This document shows positions 42,519-52,013 of a stretch of 64,000 nt of DNA, piece after piece. Each line of letters opens with the position of its first letter. Within the stretch, counting starts at the first letter, position 1. Under the pieces are notes generated by a model. That model was not told where the DNA came from, made no database searches, and saw nothing but the letters and a program-made list of their open reading frames with translations. This DNA comes from Aureivirga marina (lineage in GTDB: Bacteria; Bacteroidota; Bacteroidia; Flavobacteriales; Flavobacteriaceae): NCBI RefSeq assembly GCF_015767265.1, contig NZ_JADPIB010000002.1, forward strand, positions 309,786 through 373,785. The letters run 5' to 3'. The position numbers were made by a program, and so were the translations under genes.

Positions 42519-44393
42519 TTAAAAATGTTGATTTAAATAAATTGCTACATCAACTGCTCTTGCTCCTTCCATAAAATCTACATAAAGAATATTCGGAATT
42601 TTCTCAAAGTTTTTAGCTTCAAAACTTAATCGTTTGTTTGCATTTGGAGCATATAATTCTACACCTGTAACAGGCGTCAATGTCCAAGAAAGTAAAAACA
42701 TATCTACTTCTGTTCCATCACCTGCAATTCCAGTAAAACTTCTTAATTTATTTATTTGATCATTTCTCATATTATCAAAAGAAGTCGTATTTGAATATTC
42801 ATCAAACATCACTAAATCTGCATTTTGCAAATCGTCTTTTGACCAATCTCTGAACGTATAAATATTTTCAAAAGGAAAATCGACAGGGAAATTCTCATCT
42901 ACTAAAACTAAAATCCTTCCTCCTTCTCCAACAAATTCCCCAATAGTAATATCTCCTAATCTTCTTCCTGTTGTATTTTCATATAAATAATTCCCCAGAC
43001 TTTCTTGAATTTTAGTAATTAATGTTTTGTATTTATCTTCATTTATATCTTTAAAATGTGAAAATTTTAAGATTACTAATTCTTCTCGACCTTCTTCCAT
43101 AAATTTTCGAACATCACTTAAAACATGATCCACAGAAGGTCCACCAACAGGCCCATGATAAATATTTAAATTCCCATCTAATCGTAAATCAAAAAAGCGT
43201 GAACCATGATGTAATTGTTGGTAAATATTTTGATCTTGTGTTTGTCCTAAACTAAAATCATACATTCCTGCATCGTGTGAACCTGGAATTGCTATTTCTC
43301 CTAAATTTTTCGCAGCAATCACACCCATTGTATTTTTCATCCAATTTGCTCGATCAATAAATTTACTTGCTGAATACCAAATTCCACCCAAAGGATCTTC
43401 GGATTCATGTACTTGAACTGCAAATTCATTAGTAGCAGAAATACTTGTATGTTTTCCTTTATCAAAATAAGAACTCGAAGTAATCCAATTAATCTGATTT
43501 CCTTCTACTTTTCCAATCATACTCCATAAATTATTTTTCACTCCTTCTGAAGTATGTGTTTCAATCACTGTTCCATCATCTAACAAAGCAATATCAGGCA
43601 TGGAACCACTTTGATATTCATAAGAACTTCCCCAGTCAATTCTATCTCCATTTATACGTCCTACATGATACCATAATTTCCCAGAAGTTTCTGAATTATG
43701 AACTTCTACAACTACTCCATTATTATTTAAAGCAATTTTTGGGTTATGTCCAGTATCAAATTTTGAATTATTTTTCCAAGAAATTGTTCCATTTGATGGA
43801 TTCACAGTTCCAACTCTTGAAAACAAACCTGAATTTCCTTCTGATTTATGAATTTCTACAACTTGGTTTTGATTATTTATGGCAATACTCGGATGTACAC
43901 CTTTGTCATATTTATGACTTTGGCTCCAACTTACACTATTCCCATTATGAACTCCAACATGATACCAAAGGTCACTTGTAAAAATATTTGATGTTTCATG
44001 AACTTCCACTACAACATTATTATCATTCATTGCAACAGAAGGTGCTAAACCATCATCAAACTTTTTACTTTCTGACCAATTTATATTCATCACCTCATCT
44101 AATTTTCCTGTATGATACCATACACTTCTAGTTGTTCTAGATTGATGAACCTCTACAATATTTCCTTGATTATTTACTGCAACCGTAGTTCTCGAACTAT
44201 TTCCATCGAACTCGTTTCCGTATCCGAATTGTACATTTTTCACATCAGGAGCAGCTCCTAATGATTTGAATCTTCCTAAATTTTCATTTTGAGAAATTTT
44301 TGCATTTGTGGCAACGTCTTTTTCGTAAACGTCTTTATTACAACCAACAAATAAAAATGAAAGAATTATGATTAATAATGCTGTTTTTTTCAT
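42519..44393 (-). CDS. Lipoprotein with repeat (propeller-like) domain and PI-PLC X domain, paralog 2
   Basis: A 624-residue lipoprotein (signal ending LFVGC, Cys18) with the same architecture as the gene at 40259: about six 49-residue repeats (IVEVHQS, VVEVHET, VVEIHKS, VVEVHNS, VIETHTS strands) and a PI-PLC X domain with catalytic histidines in IPGSHDAGMYDF and IYHGPVGGP. The two proteins are similar over their full length, so this is a tandem duplication. Regulation differs: paired operator-like repeats and a hairpin leader lie upstream (44421-44572). It may act on host or environmental glycerophospholipids outside the cell. Confidence 0.85.
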   Translation of the reverse strand: MKKTALLIIILSFLFVGCNKDVYEKDVATNAKISQNENLGRFKSLGAAPDVKNVQFGYGNEFDGNSSRTTVAVNNQGNIVEVHQSRTTRSVWYHTGKLDEVMNINWSESKKFDDGLAPSVAMNDNNVVVEVHETSNIFTSDLWYHVGVHNGNSVSWSQSHKYDKGVHPSIAINNQNQVVEIHKSEGNSGLFSRVGTVNPSNGTISWKNNSKFDTGHNPKIALNNNGVVVEVHNSETSGKLWYHVGRINGDRIDWGSSYEYQSGSMPDIALLDDGTVIETHTSEGVKNNLWSMIGKVEGNQINWITSSSYFDKGKHTSISATNEFAVQVHESEDPLGGIWYSASKFIDRANWMKNTMGVIAAKNLGEIAIPGSHDAGMYDFSLGQTQDQNIYQQLHHGSRFFDLRLDGNLNIYHGPVGGPSVDHVLSDVRKFMEEGREELVILKFSHFKDINEDKYKTLITKIQESLGNYLYENTTGRRLGDITIGEFVGEGGRILVLVDENFPVDFPFENIYTFRDWSKDDLQNADLVMFDEYSNTTSFDNMRNDQINKLRSFTGIAGDGTEVDMFLLSWTLTPVTGVELYAPNANKRLSFEAKNFEKIPNILYVDFMEGARAVDVAIYLNQHF

Positions 44394-44420
44394 GACTTAA
44401 GAATTTGAATGGATTTGAAA

Positions 44421-44472
44421 ACTTATAGCCATTTTTAGTTTTTGCTGTATTGAATTTGAAATGGCTATAAGT
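44421..44472 (-). other. Long inverted repeat in the leader of PI-PLC paralog 2
   Basis: ACTTATAGCCATTT (44421-44434) and AAATGGCTATAAGT (44459-44472) are perfect 14-bp complements around 24 bases, within the leader between promoter and start codon. The core TTATAGCCAT occurs a third time at about 44658-44667. It may fold as an RNA hairpin near the start or serve as a protein site. Confidence 0.55.
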
Positions 44473-44520
44473 GAAGTTTTGCTGTAATAGATTTCATTAG
44501 TATTATTTAAATTTGAATAA

Positions 44521-44572
44521 TATGACCGTTCGTCTTAAAAACTTATTCAAAGATATGACCGGTCGTCTTAAA
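44521..44572 (-). promoter_or_regulatory. Promoter of PI-PLC paralog 2 with two operator-like direct repeats
   Basis: TGACCGTTCGTCTTAAAA (44523-44540) and TGACCGGTCGTCTTAAAA (44556-44573) are direct repeats 33 bases apart, differing at one position. Each contains a GACCGKTC dyad typical of TetR-family sites. The -7 element TATCTTTG (44548-44555, minus strand) lies exactly between them, so a bound regulator would cover the promoter from both sides. The rest of 44394-44742 holds the leader inverted repeat and a terminator. Confidence 0.55.
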
Positions 44573-44690
44573 ATAAAAATATAAACTACTGTTTAGCAGA
44601 ATTTTAACCTTAAAATTAACAGTTTAAACAAATTTTAAGAATATTCTTTTAAGATTTTATAGCCATAAATTGTTGTTTTTAAAGAAATAA

Positions 44691-44722
44691 AAAAAGGGAT
44701 TATAGTTTCCTATAATCCCTTT
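44691..44722 (-). terminator. Terminator of the outer-membrane barrel gene
   Basis: GGGATTATAG / CTATAATCCC with a T tract on the minus strand, about 20 bases after the stop at 44743. Confidence 0.85.
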
Positions 44723-44742
44723 AAAATCTTATGTTTTTTTAT

Positions 44743-46494
44743 TTAAAATATACCATTCAAATCAAATTTGTAGGTAACTCCAGCTAAAACTTGGAATCCT
44801 TGAACTCGATAATTTAAATAAGTTTGATAATCTTGGTTTAAAACATTATTTAAATGAACAAAAGCAGTTAGTCTGTTACTAAAGTTGTATCCTCCTTTTA
44901 AATTCACATCAATATATCCATCTACATCAACAGCCATTGGCTCTAGTGGTTTCGTAGGAATTAAAAGCAAATCTTTTCTTGTTCCTACATAAAAAATTTC
45001 TGTTCCTGCAAACCAATGTTTTCCTCTATATTCTGCACTAATAGAAGATTTGAAATTTGGTAAATTCCAAGCTTCTTCTTGTTCTGTTGTTGTAAAATTA
45101 AAATATTGAACATCTGCTTTAAACTTAAATACTTTTTTATAAGGAACTTCCAATCCAGCATGAAAACTCAATGTTTTTAATTCATCATAAATTACTGTAA
45201 ATGAATTTCCATATTGATAAGCTTCTGTTGCTTCTATTGTTCCATCTCCAATAATTGGATTTTGAATAAACATCGGACTATGTTTTGCATTTTTATATTC
45301 TCCTTTCAAGAAATAATTAATATTAGAAGCTAATTTTCCTTTTGTTCCAAGATAAAAACGATATTTTGTATCTTCTGGAATTGTTGCAATATTTGGTGCT
45401 AAAAACTTATTTTTTTCAACAAATCCTTTATAAGTTTGCTGTTCTAAATCTCCTGTAGCTCCAGCAAAAAGAATCATCACATCACTTATTAATTTATAAG
45501 AAGCTGTCACATTTGGATAAGCATAAAATTTACTAACACTATTTTCTAAATCGAACGTATAATAAACTCTTGCTCCAAGATTAATTGTTAATTCATCTCT
45601 AAAAACTTCCAAACTTGGTGAGAAACCAATATTTGCCCAAGTGTTTTTAATTTCATCTTCAGTTGCATAACTTCTTTCAAAGCTATTATTCAAATATTCT
45701 AAGTGAAATTTTGAAGTAATTAATTCTTGTGAAACTGGAAATTCAAATGTTGGTTTTGCCAAAACATGAATTTCACTAGAACTAAAATTATCTGAGAAAT
45801 AGTCTATATTCAAACTAGCCTTTTTAAAGAACGAATCTTCTAAAGAAATCAATCCTCCAATATTTCCAGAAGTATAATTATGTGTTGGATCAATTGCAGA
45901 AATAACTTCAGGAGAAAACTCTATTTGATCATTTAAACCATACCAATTATACGTTTGTAATTGAAACCCTCCATTTAATTCCCAATTCATATCTCTTGAA
46001 AATTCTTTATAATACAATTTCATTTTTGTATCGTAGAATTTATCATCTAATTCTACATCTTTAATTCCACCTTGTGAAGAATGATGGTTTAAGAAAATTC
46101 CAAAATCATTATAACGAGATGAACTTGAATTCAAATAAATTTCTGCTAATGGTGTGATATAATTCCCAAATCCAGCAGAAACATAACTTTTATAATAATG
46201 TTCCGCAGGCTCTTTCTTTAAATCTTTCGCTTTTCCTGTTGCAGGTGTAAAAGTAGACGCCACAGGAAAAGAATTAATACTATAATTTAATTCTTCCTTT
46301 TTAATATCGTCATTTTCGATAACAGGATTTTTAATCAACTTAAATGCGTCTGATACTCTAGGTTTATAATTTACTTCAATAACAACAGTTTCTGTTGCTA
46401 AAGTATCTAACTTTTCTTCTGTTTCCTCTTCCTCTTGAGCAAAAGTAATTTGTGAACAAAGGAAGATACATAATATACCGAATAATTTCTTCAT
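44743..46494 (-). CDS. Outer-membrane beta-barrel protein, TonB-dependent receptor-like
   Basis: A 583-residue protein with a signal peptide ending ITFAQ. It lacks a recognisable plug domain: a short acidic N-terminus leads to alternating amphipathic strands with many aromatic residues. The end (LNNVLNQDYQTYLNYRVQGFQVLAGVTYKF) is like the C-terminal strands of TonB-dependent receptors. It starts 11 bases after the TPR gene, so the two are an operon. The barrel may pass or anchor a surface complex organised by the TPR partner. Ligand unknown. Confidence 0.75.
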   Translation of the reverse strand: MKKLFGILCIFLCSQITFAQEEEETEEKLDTLATETVVIEVNYKPRVSDAFKLIKNPVIENDDIKKEELNYSINSFPVASTFTPATGKAKDLKKEPAEHYYKSYVSAGFGNYITPLAEIYLNSSSSRYNDFGIFLNHHSSQGGIKDVELDDKFYDTKMKLYYKEFSRDMNWELNGGFQLQTYNWYGLNDQIEFSPEVISAIDPTHNYTSGNIGGLISLEDSFFKKASLNIDYFSDNFSSSEIHVLAKPTFEFPVSQELITSKFHLEYLNNSFERSYATEDEIKNTWANIGFSPSLEVFRDELTINLGARVYYTFDLENSVSKFYAYPNVTASYKLISDVMILFAGATGDLEQQTYKGFVEKNKFLAPNIATIPEDTKYRFYLGTKGKLASNINYFLKGEYKNAKHSPMFIQNPIIGDGTIEATEAYQYGNSFTVIYDELKTLSFHAGLEVPYKKVFKFKADVQYFNFTTTEQEEAWNLPNFKSSISAEYRGKHWFAGTEIFYVGTRKDLLLIPTKPLEPMAVDVDGYIDVNLKGGYNFSNRLTAFVHLNNVLNQDYQTYLNYRVQGFQVLAGVTYKFDLNGIF

Positions 46495-46505
46495 AATTTC
46501 TCTAA

Positions 46506-49500
46506 CTATTGATTATCAGACTTTACAGAATCATTTGTTTTCTTAGCTTCTGTTTTAATTTCACTTAATTTCACTCTTGCTTCTTCTAAAACATCTTTAT
46601 AATCTTTAAAGTTTTGAATTACTTTCTCTAAGATATAAGTTGCTTGATACGAATCTTTTTGTTCGTAGAAGATTTGCGCCATAATTAATAGTGATTTTGC
46701 TCCCCAATATTTATGAGCTGAAAAGTCTGAAGCAATTCTTTGGATTGTTTTTTTCGCATCATCATATTTTTTATCCTTATAAGCAAAATATGCATGATAA
46801 TATAAAGCTTCTGCTTTCAATTTTCCTTTAGCAATTTTCTCTACTTCTGCATATGCTTCTTTAGCTTTTACAAAATCTTTACTTTCAAAAGCGGATCTTG
46901 CAATAATAATTTTCGCATCAGAAATCACACGTTTTTCAACATTTTGTTGCTTTAAAACTTTATCTGCATAAGCAACAGCATTTTTAAAATCTGAAGTTTC
47001 ATAGTAACCTTTCATTAAATTACTATTTGCAAATATTTTATTTTGTGGTAAAGAAGCAATTTTCTCTAATCTTAATAATACTGGAATCGCTTTTTCCCAA
47101 TTTACTCTATCCACATAAATTTGTCCTAAACGAGTTAAAGCTGGTTCAGTAAATTCATTATTTTTTCCTTCAACAACTTTGTTATAATAAGTTGTCGCTT
47201 CCACATCTTTTCCAGTTGTATAAAGTGATTCTCCTAAATAGAAATTCGACTCTAAAACGTGCATTCCTTGTGGATATTTATTTAAATATTTTTTAAATCC
47301 AGCAATCGCTTTTTCATGGTAACTATCTAAATATTTAATTTCTGCAGCCTCAAACTGATCGTGATCTAATTCTGTTTTACTAATATTAATAAATCCAATC
47401 GTTTGCACCCATTCTCCATATTCTTCAACTTTTGCAATGTCAATATAAATCTGACGAGCATTTCTTACAGCTTCATTTGCTTCCGAAGCTTTTGGATAAT
47501 CTGCTACAATTTTCTTATAGATTTCAATAGCATCTTCATGTCTTCCATGGTTATTAAATACCAATGCTTTACGAATTAATATTTTTGGAACTAACGGACT
47601 TTTTGGATGTTTTTTTAAGAAAGTTTCATACGTTTCTAATGCTTTTGTATCTTTTTTCAAGATTAAATACGTATTTGCTAATTGATAATAAGCATCGTCA
47701 TTGTAAGTTGAATTTGGATATTCTGTTACGAATTTTGTCAATTCTTGTACTTTTACAGAATTTTTATCAACATATCCATAGCTAATCGATTTTTGGTAAA
47801 AAGCATAATCTTCATCAATACTATTTAATTTAATCGCATGATTATAAGCTTTCATCGCTTCCCAATATTTTTTCGACATCGAGTAACAATCACCTAAACG
47901 TAAATATGCATCATTTAGCTTTAAAACATCTTCTTTATTTGTCTTAATATATTTATCAAAATGCATTGCTCCATTTTCATAATCTTTCAATTTCATATAC
48001 ACATAAGCCAAATCATAATCTAACTCTTTCGCTTCAGGAACTTCTTCTACTGTTAGTAACAATTCTTTGAAATTCTTTAAATCAATTAGAGCAGCATTAA
48101 ATAAGTTTTGCTTATAATTTGCTTCACCTCTCCAATACGTTGCTTTTGCATTAAATTTCTGATTAATTGGATTGTTTAAAGAAGTTGTAAACATCTCGAT
48201 TGCATCTGTATAATTTCCTTCGTTGAAATATTGTACACCCAAGAAATATGCAACTTTTTGATACAATTCTTTGCTTTTTTTACTTTTTTGATTGTCTAAA
48301 TATTGTAAAGCACCTTCATAATCTTTCGAAGTTACATAGGAACTCACAATTAATCCTTCAATTTCTTTTTTGTAAATCGATTTTGGATATTCTTTTAAGA
48401 AATCTTGTAAAATCTGTGGTGTACTTTTATATGGATTTCCAATTTCATAACTTAGTTTTGCATAATTATACATCGCATCTTCCTTTAATTTTGGAAGAAA
48501 ATCCATATTTGAAGCATTTCCAAAAGCATTTAAAGCTTCCGTTTTCTTATCTAAACTTAAATAACATTCTGCCAAATGATAATAAGCATTTTGTGAAATT
48601 TCATTTTTACCATCAATAATTTTATTAAAGTTTGCAATTGCATTCTCATAATCTTCTTGTTGGTAATAACAATATCCTAAAATATAATAATCTGTATTAT
48701 TCCACCTTCTTCTCTTTCCTTTATATTGTTTTAAATAAGGAATTGCTTCTTCATATTGTTTTAAATTAAAATAACTTTCTCCAATAATTTTAGCTATTTC
48801 AGAAACTTCATTCGGACGAGCTGTTTCCATCAATGGAACTGCGATATCAATTGCTTTTTGAAAGTTTCCTAACTTAAAATTCATATCCGCACGATAATAC
48901 GGAACATAATCATCAAAATTTGCATTTTTTTCTACTTCCTCAAAATATCTTTCCGCTTTGTCATAATCTTCTAATTTATAAGAAATATAAGCGTAATAAT
49001 ATTTTGCTTTTGCTCCATATTGCTTTGAATCTAAAAGCTGAACAAACTGATCATTTGCTTTTTCTAACTGATTTACTTTAAAATAAGCATATCCTAATTT
49101 GAAAATAAAATCATCTGTTTCTGTAGAAATATTCTTTTTTGAAGCTTTTTCATACCAAGTTAAAGCTCTAGCATAATTTCCCGTTTTAAAATAATATTCT
49201 CCAACATTTACAAATGCTTCATTTCGTTTTGCACTTGTCGGATATTTAGTCACAAATTCATTCATCAACTCATTTGCATTACTCTCTTTCAACCGAATTG
49301 CACAGTTTGCAATGTAATACGCACAATTTGCTTTATAATCTGTGGAGTTATCAAATTTCTCTTCTAGTTCTTCAAAAATATGCTTCGCTGCTGTATATGC
49401 TTTATCATTATACAAAGTCAAAGCATGATTATACTTTTTTAAATCATTTTCGTAAATGATCGATTTTTGTGCAAAAAATGTTTTGCTAAATAGTAAAACT

Positions 49501-49532
49501 ATTATTAGTGTTATATTCTTTCTAAAGCTCAT
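46506..49532 (-). CDS. Large periplasmic TPR protein
   Basis: A 1008-residue protein with a signal peptide ending TFFAQ and an almost uninterrupted series of tetratricopeptide repeats, each about 34-36 residues with the A/G...Y...A pattern (for example YFKTGNYARALTWYEKA, YYQQEDYENAIANFNKII and YFNEGNYTDAIEMF). It resembles the tol-pal/YbgF-like and outer-membrane assembly TPR proteins of Bacteroidota. It is probably a periplasmic scaffold for its barrel partner encoded 11 bases downstream. A function beyond protein-protein contact is not evident. Confidence 0.85.
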   Translation of the reverse strand: MSFRKNITLIIVLLFSKTFFAQKSIIYENDLKKYNHALTLYNDKAYTAAKHIFEELEEKFDNSTDYKANCAYYIANCAIRLKESNANELMNEFVTKYPTSAKRNEAFVNVGEYYFKTGNYARALTWYEKASKKNISTETDDFIFKLGYAYFKVNQLEKANDQFVQLLDSKQYGAKAKYYYAYISYKLEDYDKAERYFEEVEKNANFDDYVPYYRADMNFKLGNFQKAIDIAVPLMETARPNEVSEIAKIIGESYFNLKQYEEAIPYLKQYKGKRRRWNNTDYYILGYCYYQQEDYENAIANFNKIIDGKNEISQNAYYHLAECYLSLDKKTEALNAFGNASNMDFLPKLKEDAMYNYAKLSYEIGNPYKSTPQILQDFLKEYPKSIYKKEIEGLIVSSYVTSKDYEGALQYLDNQKSKKSKELYQKVAYFLGVQYFNEGNYTDAIEMFTTSLNNPINQKFNAKATYWRGEANYKQNLFNAALIDLKNFKELLLTVEEVPEAKELDYDLAYVYMKLKDYENGAMHFDKYIKTNKEDVLKLNDAYLRLGDCYSMSKKYWEAMKAYNHAIKLNSIDEDYAFYQKSISYGYVDKNSVKVQELTKFVTEYPNSTYNDDAYYQLANTYLILKKDTKALETYETFLKKHPKSPLVPKILIRKALVFNNHGRHEDAIEIYKKIVADYPKASEANEAVRNARQIYIDIAKVEEYGEWVQTIGFINISKTELDHDQFEAAEIKYLDSYHEKAIAGFKKYLNKYPQGMHVLESNFYLGESLYTTGKDVEATTYYNKVVEGKNNEFTEPALTRLGQIYVDRVNWEKAIPVLLRLEKIASLPQNKIFANSNLMKGYYETSDFKNAVAYADKVLKQQNVEKRVISDAKIIIARSAFESKDFVKAKEAYAEVEKIAKGKLKAEALYYHAYFAYKDKKYDDAKKTIQRIASDFSAHKYWGAKSLLIMAQIFYEQKDSYQATYILEKVIQNFKDYKDVLEEARVKLSEIKTEAKKTNDSVKSDNQ

Positions 49533-49721
49533 TTGATATCTTAATTTCTATTATTATATAACGAGTCAATCTTTTTAAATTGTATTAAATTCTGATTAAA
49601 CAAATATTTTTCCAAAATGCATTTTTCACATTAAAAAGAAAATAAAACTTTTTATATAATGTGTAAAACTCATACTTGAAACTGTTAAAAAACTATGTAA
49701 TCAATTATTTTTTACAAAAAT

Positions 49722-49798
49722 ACCATTTCTTGTTTGATATAAATCAAGAAATGGCATTAAAAAAAAGAAGTATAAAAATTTACACATTTATACTTCTT
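49722..49798 (-). terminator. Two tandem terminator hairpins after the thioredoxin lipoprotein gene
   Basis: The first reached on the minus strand is AAGAAGTATAAA / TTTATACTTCTT (49765-49798) with eight T after it. The second is CCATTTCTTG / CAAGAAATGG (about 49723-49754) with TATTTTTG after it. Nothing else is seen in the gap 49533-49826. Confidence 0.75.
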
Positions 49799-49826
49799 CA
49801 AGAAACCGTTTAAAATATCTTATTTT

Positions 49827-51050
49827 TTATTTTTTTGAAGTCAAATTATCAATAGTTTTATTAAACTCTTCGACAAATTTTGCATAATATTCACCTGTTG
49901 CTGGACCAGAAAATCCTGTATGAATTTTAGCAACTTTTCCATTTTTATCTATAAAAATTGTTGTTGGGAATGAAATTATCTTGTTTAACATCGGTAATGT
50001 TTTGGAAGCTTCTTCCTTGTTTGATGTTCCTGCAATCAAAAATTCATAAGGAACATCAAATGTATTTTTCATTTTTTCTACTCTCGATTTTGCATAATTA
50101 AAATCGTCCTTTGCTTCGTATGCCAATCCTATAATTTCTACACCACGATCTATATTTTCTCGATACCACTTTGATAAAAATTGTGTTTCATCCATACAAT
50201 TCGGACACCAAGTTCCAAAAATTTGAAGAATCACAACTTTTCCTTTGTATTTAGAATCTTCTAAACTAACTTTTTTACCATTTAAATCAGGAAAAGAAAA
50301 AGAAACAGTTTCATATCCATCTTTTAAATACGTCAATGCATTTGCATCAGGAAGTTTTGCATTTGGATTTTTCTTTCCTGTAAAAGTTTCTATCCAATTT
50401 AAACCAGATTTAAAAGTTCCTTCTAATTCTCCGTTTTCATTTAATTTCATTTTGAAAATAAACGCATGATTTCCATCAAAAGTCAGCAATTCTAAAACAT
50501 TATTTTCAACAGTTCCTTCTAGATAACGATAATCTCCTGTTGGTGTTAAAAATGTTCCTTTGACTAAATTTCCATCTTGTTTAAAAATTCCAATTGCAAC
50601 ATTTTCGTTCCCTTTATCATCTTTAAAAATGATGTCCCATTTTCCATCAAATGCATTAGAACTTTTCGGATTTTCAAATCGTTTTGATTCACCAAATGTT
50701 GCTTTAAAAGGAAGTTTATAATTTGGAATGTAATTTTTCACATATTCTCCATCTAAAGAATTTTCATTGATTTTTGCTTTCAATGTAATATCAAAAATAT
50801 GCATCGAAATAAAAACAGAATCATTTTTAACTTCAATATCATTTAATGGTATTGTTTCTTCACCATTTTTTAATTTTCCTGTAAAAGAATTTGCATTTTT
50901 TTCAATTTCAAAGATAAAAGGTAATGTATCATTTTGCATAAAAATCTCACCTTTCCAATCACCTTTTTTTAAAGTAATTTCCTTTTTTTTCTCAGAATTA
51001 CAAGCTGTCAAAAGAAGAAAACTAACTAAAAGATATGCTATATTTTTCAT
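49827..51050 (-). CDS. TlpA-like thioredoxin-fold lipoprotein
   Basis: A 407-residue lipoprotein (signal ending LLLTAC). The N-terminal half is a beta-rich domain of about 240 residues with two similar parts. The C-terminal 160 residues are a thioredoxin fold with the active site FGTWCPNCMDE (WCxxC), followed by the cis-proline region FPTTIFID. TlpA/ResA-like proteins handle disulfides in the periplasm. The N-terminal domain has no recognised function. It is a single gene followed by two tandem terminators. Confidence 0.85.
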   Translation of the reverse strand: MKNIAYLLVSFLLLTACNSEKKKEITLKKGDWKGEIFMQNDTLPFIFEIEKNANSFTGKLKNGEETIPLNDIEVKNDSVFISMHIFDITLKAKINENSLDGEYVKNYIPNYKLPFKATFGESKRFENPKSSNAFDGKWDIIFKDDKGNENVAIGIFKQDGNLVKGTFLTPTGDYRYLEGTVENNVLELLTFDGNHAFIFKMKLNENGELEGTFKSGLNWIETFTGKKNPNAKLPDANALTYLKDGYETVSFSFPDLNGKKVSLEDSKYKGKVVILQIFGTWCPNCMDETQFLSKWYRENIDRGVEIIGLAYEAKDDFNYAKSRVEKMKNTFDVPYEFLIAGTSNKEEASKTLPMLNKIISFPTTIFIDKNGKVAKIHTGFSGPATGEYYAKFVEEFNKTIDNLTSKK

Positions 51051-51307
51051 TTTTTCGGGTATATTTTATCTATCATGTAAAACCTACGAAATAACAAATC
51101 TTAAGTTAAAATCATATCAATTTTTCTAATAAAAATTCGTTAAAAAACCACTCTATTTTTTAATTAATTAAAAATAAAGCAATTGAATTTATTTAAAATT
51201 TTAAACTTATACTATTTTAACAAAAGAATAAAATTCATAGACAAATTAAAAAACAGAACGTTTAATAATCTGATTTTCATTTAAAAGTCGGAATGTATAA
51301 TCAAAAA

Positions 51308-51991
51308 TTACAATTCCTCTTCTAATATTTTTCTTTTCTTTCGAAAACGGAATTCTCCTAAAATTCCACTTGCCAAGAAAAACAATGAAAATATTTCGAT
51401 GATATGAAAAGCTCCATTATTATCGAAATCCCAAAAAATAGTAAATTTTAAATCTTTAAAAGTTTGAACAACTGCTGCAATAATGGAAAGTAAAATTCCA
51501 AAAATCATGTTTGAAGTCCATTTTAATTTTGTCTTTCTGTAAATTCTGTAGTAATAAAAAAGTGCGATTAATAGTATAAGTGCTTCATAAATGATAAAAA
51601 AGAAAAAGGTATCTGGACCATAAAAATTAATCAAGAAAAATAAAATACTCATTCCGGCAGCCAACCAATAAATGGCATCTGATAGACGAGATCGATAAAA
51701 ATCATACAAAGCACCAACTCCAACAAAAGAAATTAAGAAACCAGAACTTAGAAAAATAATATTCCAAAGAATTTTATAGGTTAAATCTGAAATAATCAAT
51801 CCATGTGTAATTGCTCCAAGAAAAGAAGAAATTGCTACACAAACATAAATTAAACTCCAAATTCCTGTTTTTCTTTTATCGATTTTACTTCCAACCCTTT
51901 TGATTGTCATGAAAATTAAAATTGCAATAATCGCTAAAATTAAATCTGTAAAAGCTGTTGTTTGTTCATATGTATTAAAAACGATATCCAT
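51308..51991 (-). CDS. Seven-helix membrane protein of unknown function
   Basis: A 227-residue polytopic protein with about seven hydrophobic segments. ITHGLI in an early helix and GAFHIIEIFS in the last resemble the conserved histidines of the ceramidase/PAQR-like (CREST) fold, but the full set of metal ligands could not be confirmed. It may belong to DUF6962. The gene runs in the same direction as the secreted protein at 52014 (22-base gap), so they may be co-transcribed. Confidence 0.6.
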   Translation of the reverse strand: MDIVFNTYEQTTAFTDLILAIIAILIFMTIKRVGSKIDKRKTGIWSLIYVCVAISSFLGAITHGLIISDLTYKILWNIIFLSSGFLISFVGVGALYDFYRSRLSDAIYWLAAGMSILFFLINFYGPDTFFFFIIYEALILLIALFYYYRIYRKTKLKWTSNMIFGILLSIIAAVVQTFKDLKFTIFWDFDNNGAFHIIEIFSLFFLASGILGEFRFRKKRKILEEEL

Positions 51992-52013
51992 AATTTATTC
52001 CGATTTTCAAAAA

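Noticed and set aside
51051-51307. Palindrome TTTTTAATTAATTAAAAA in the gap after the thioredoxin lipoprotein
   Set aside because: A/T-only palindromes are expected by chance in DNA of this composition; nothing else was found in the gap.
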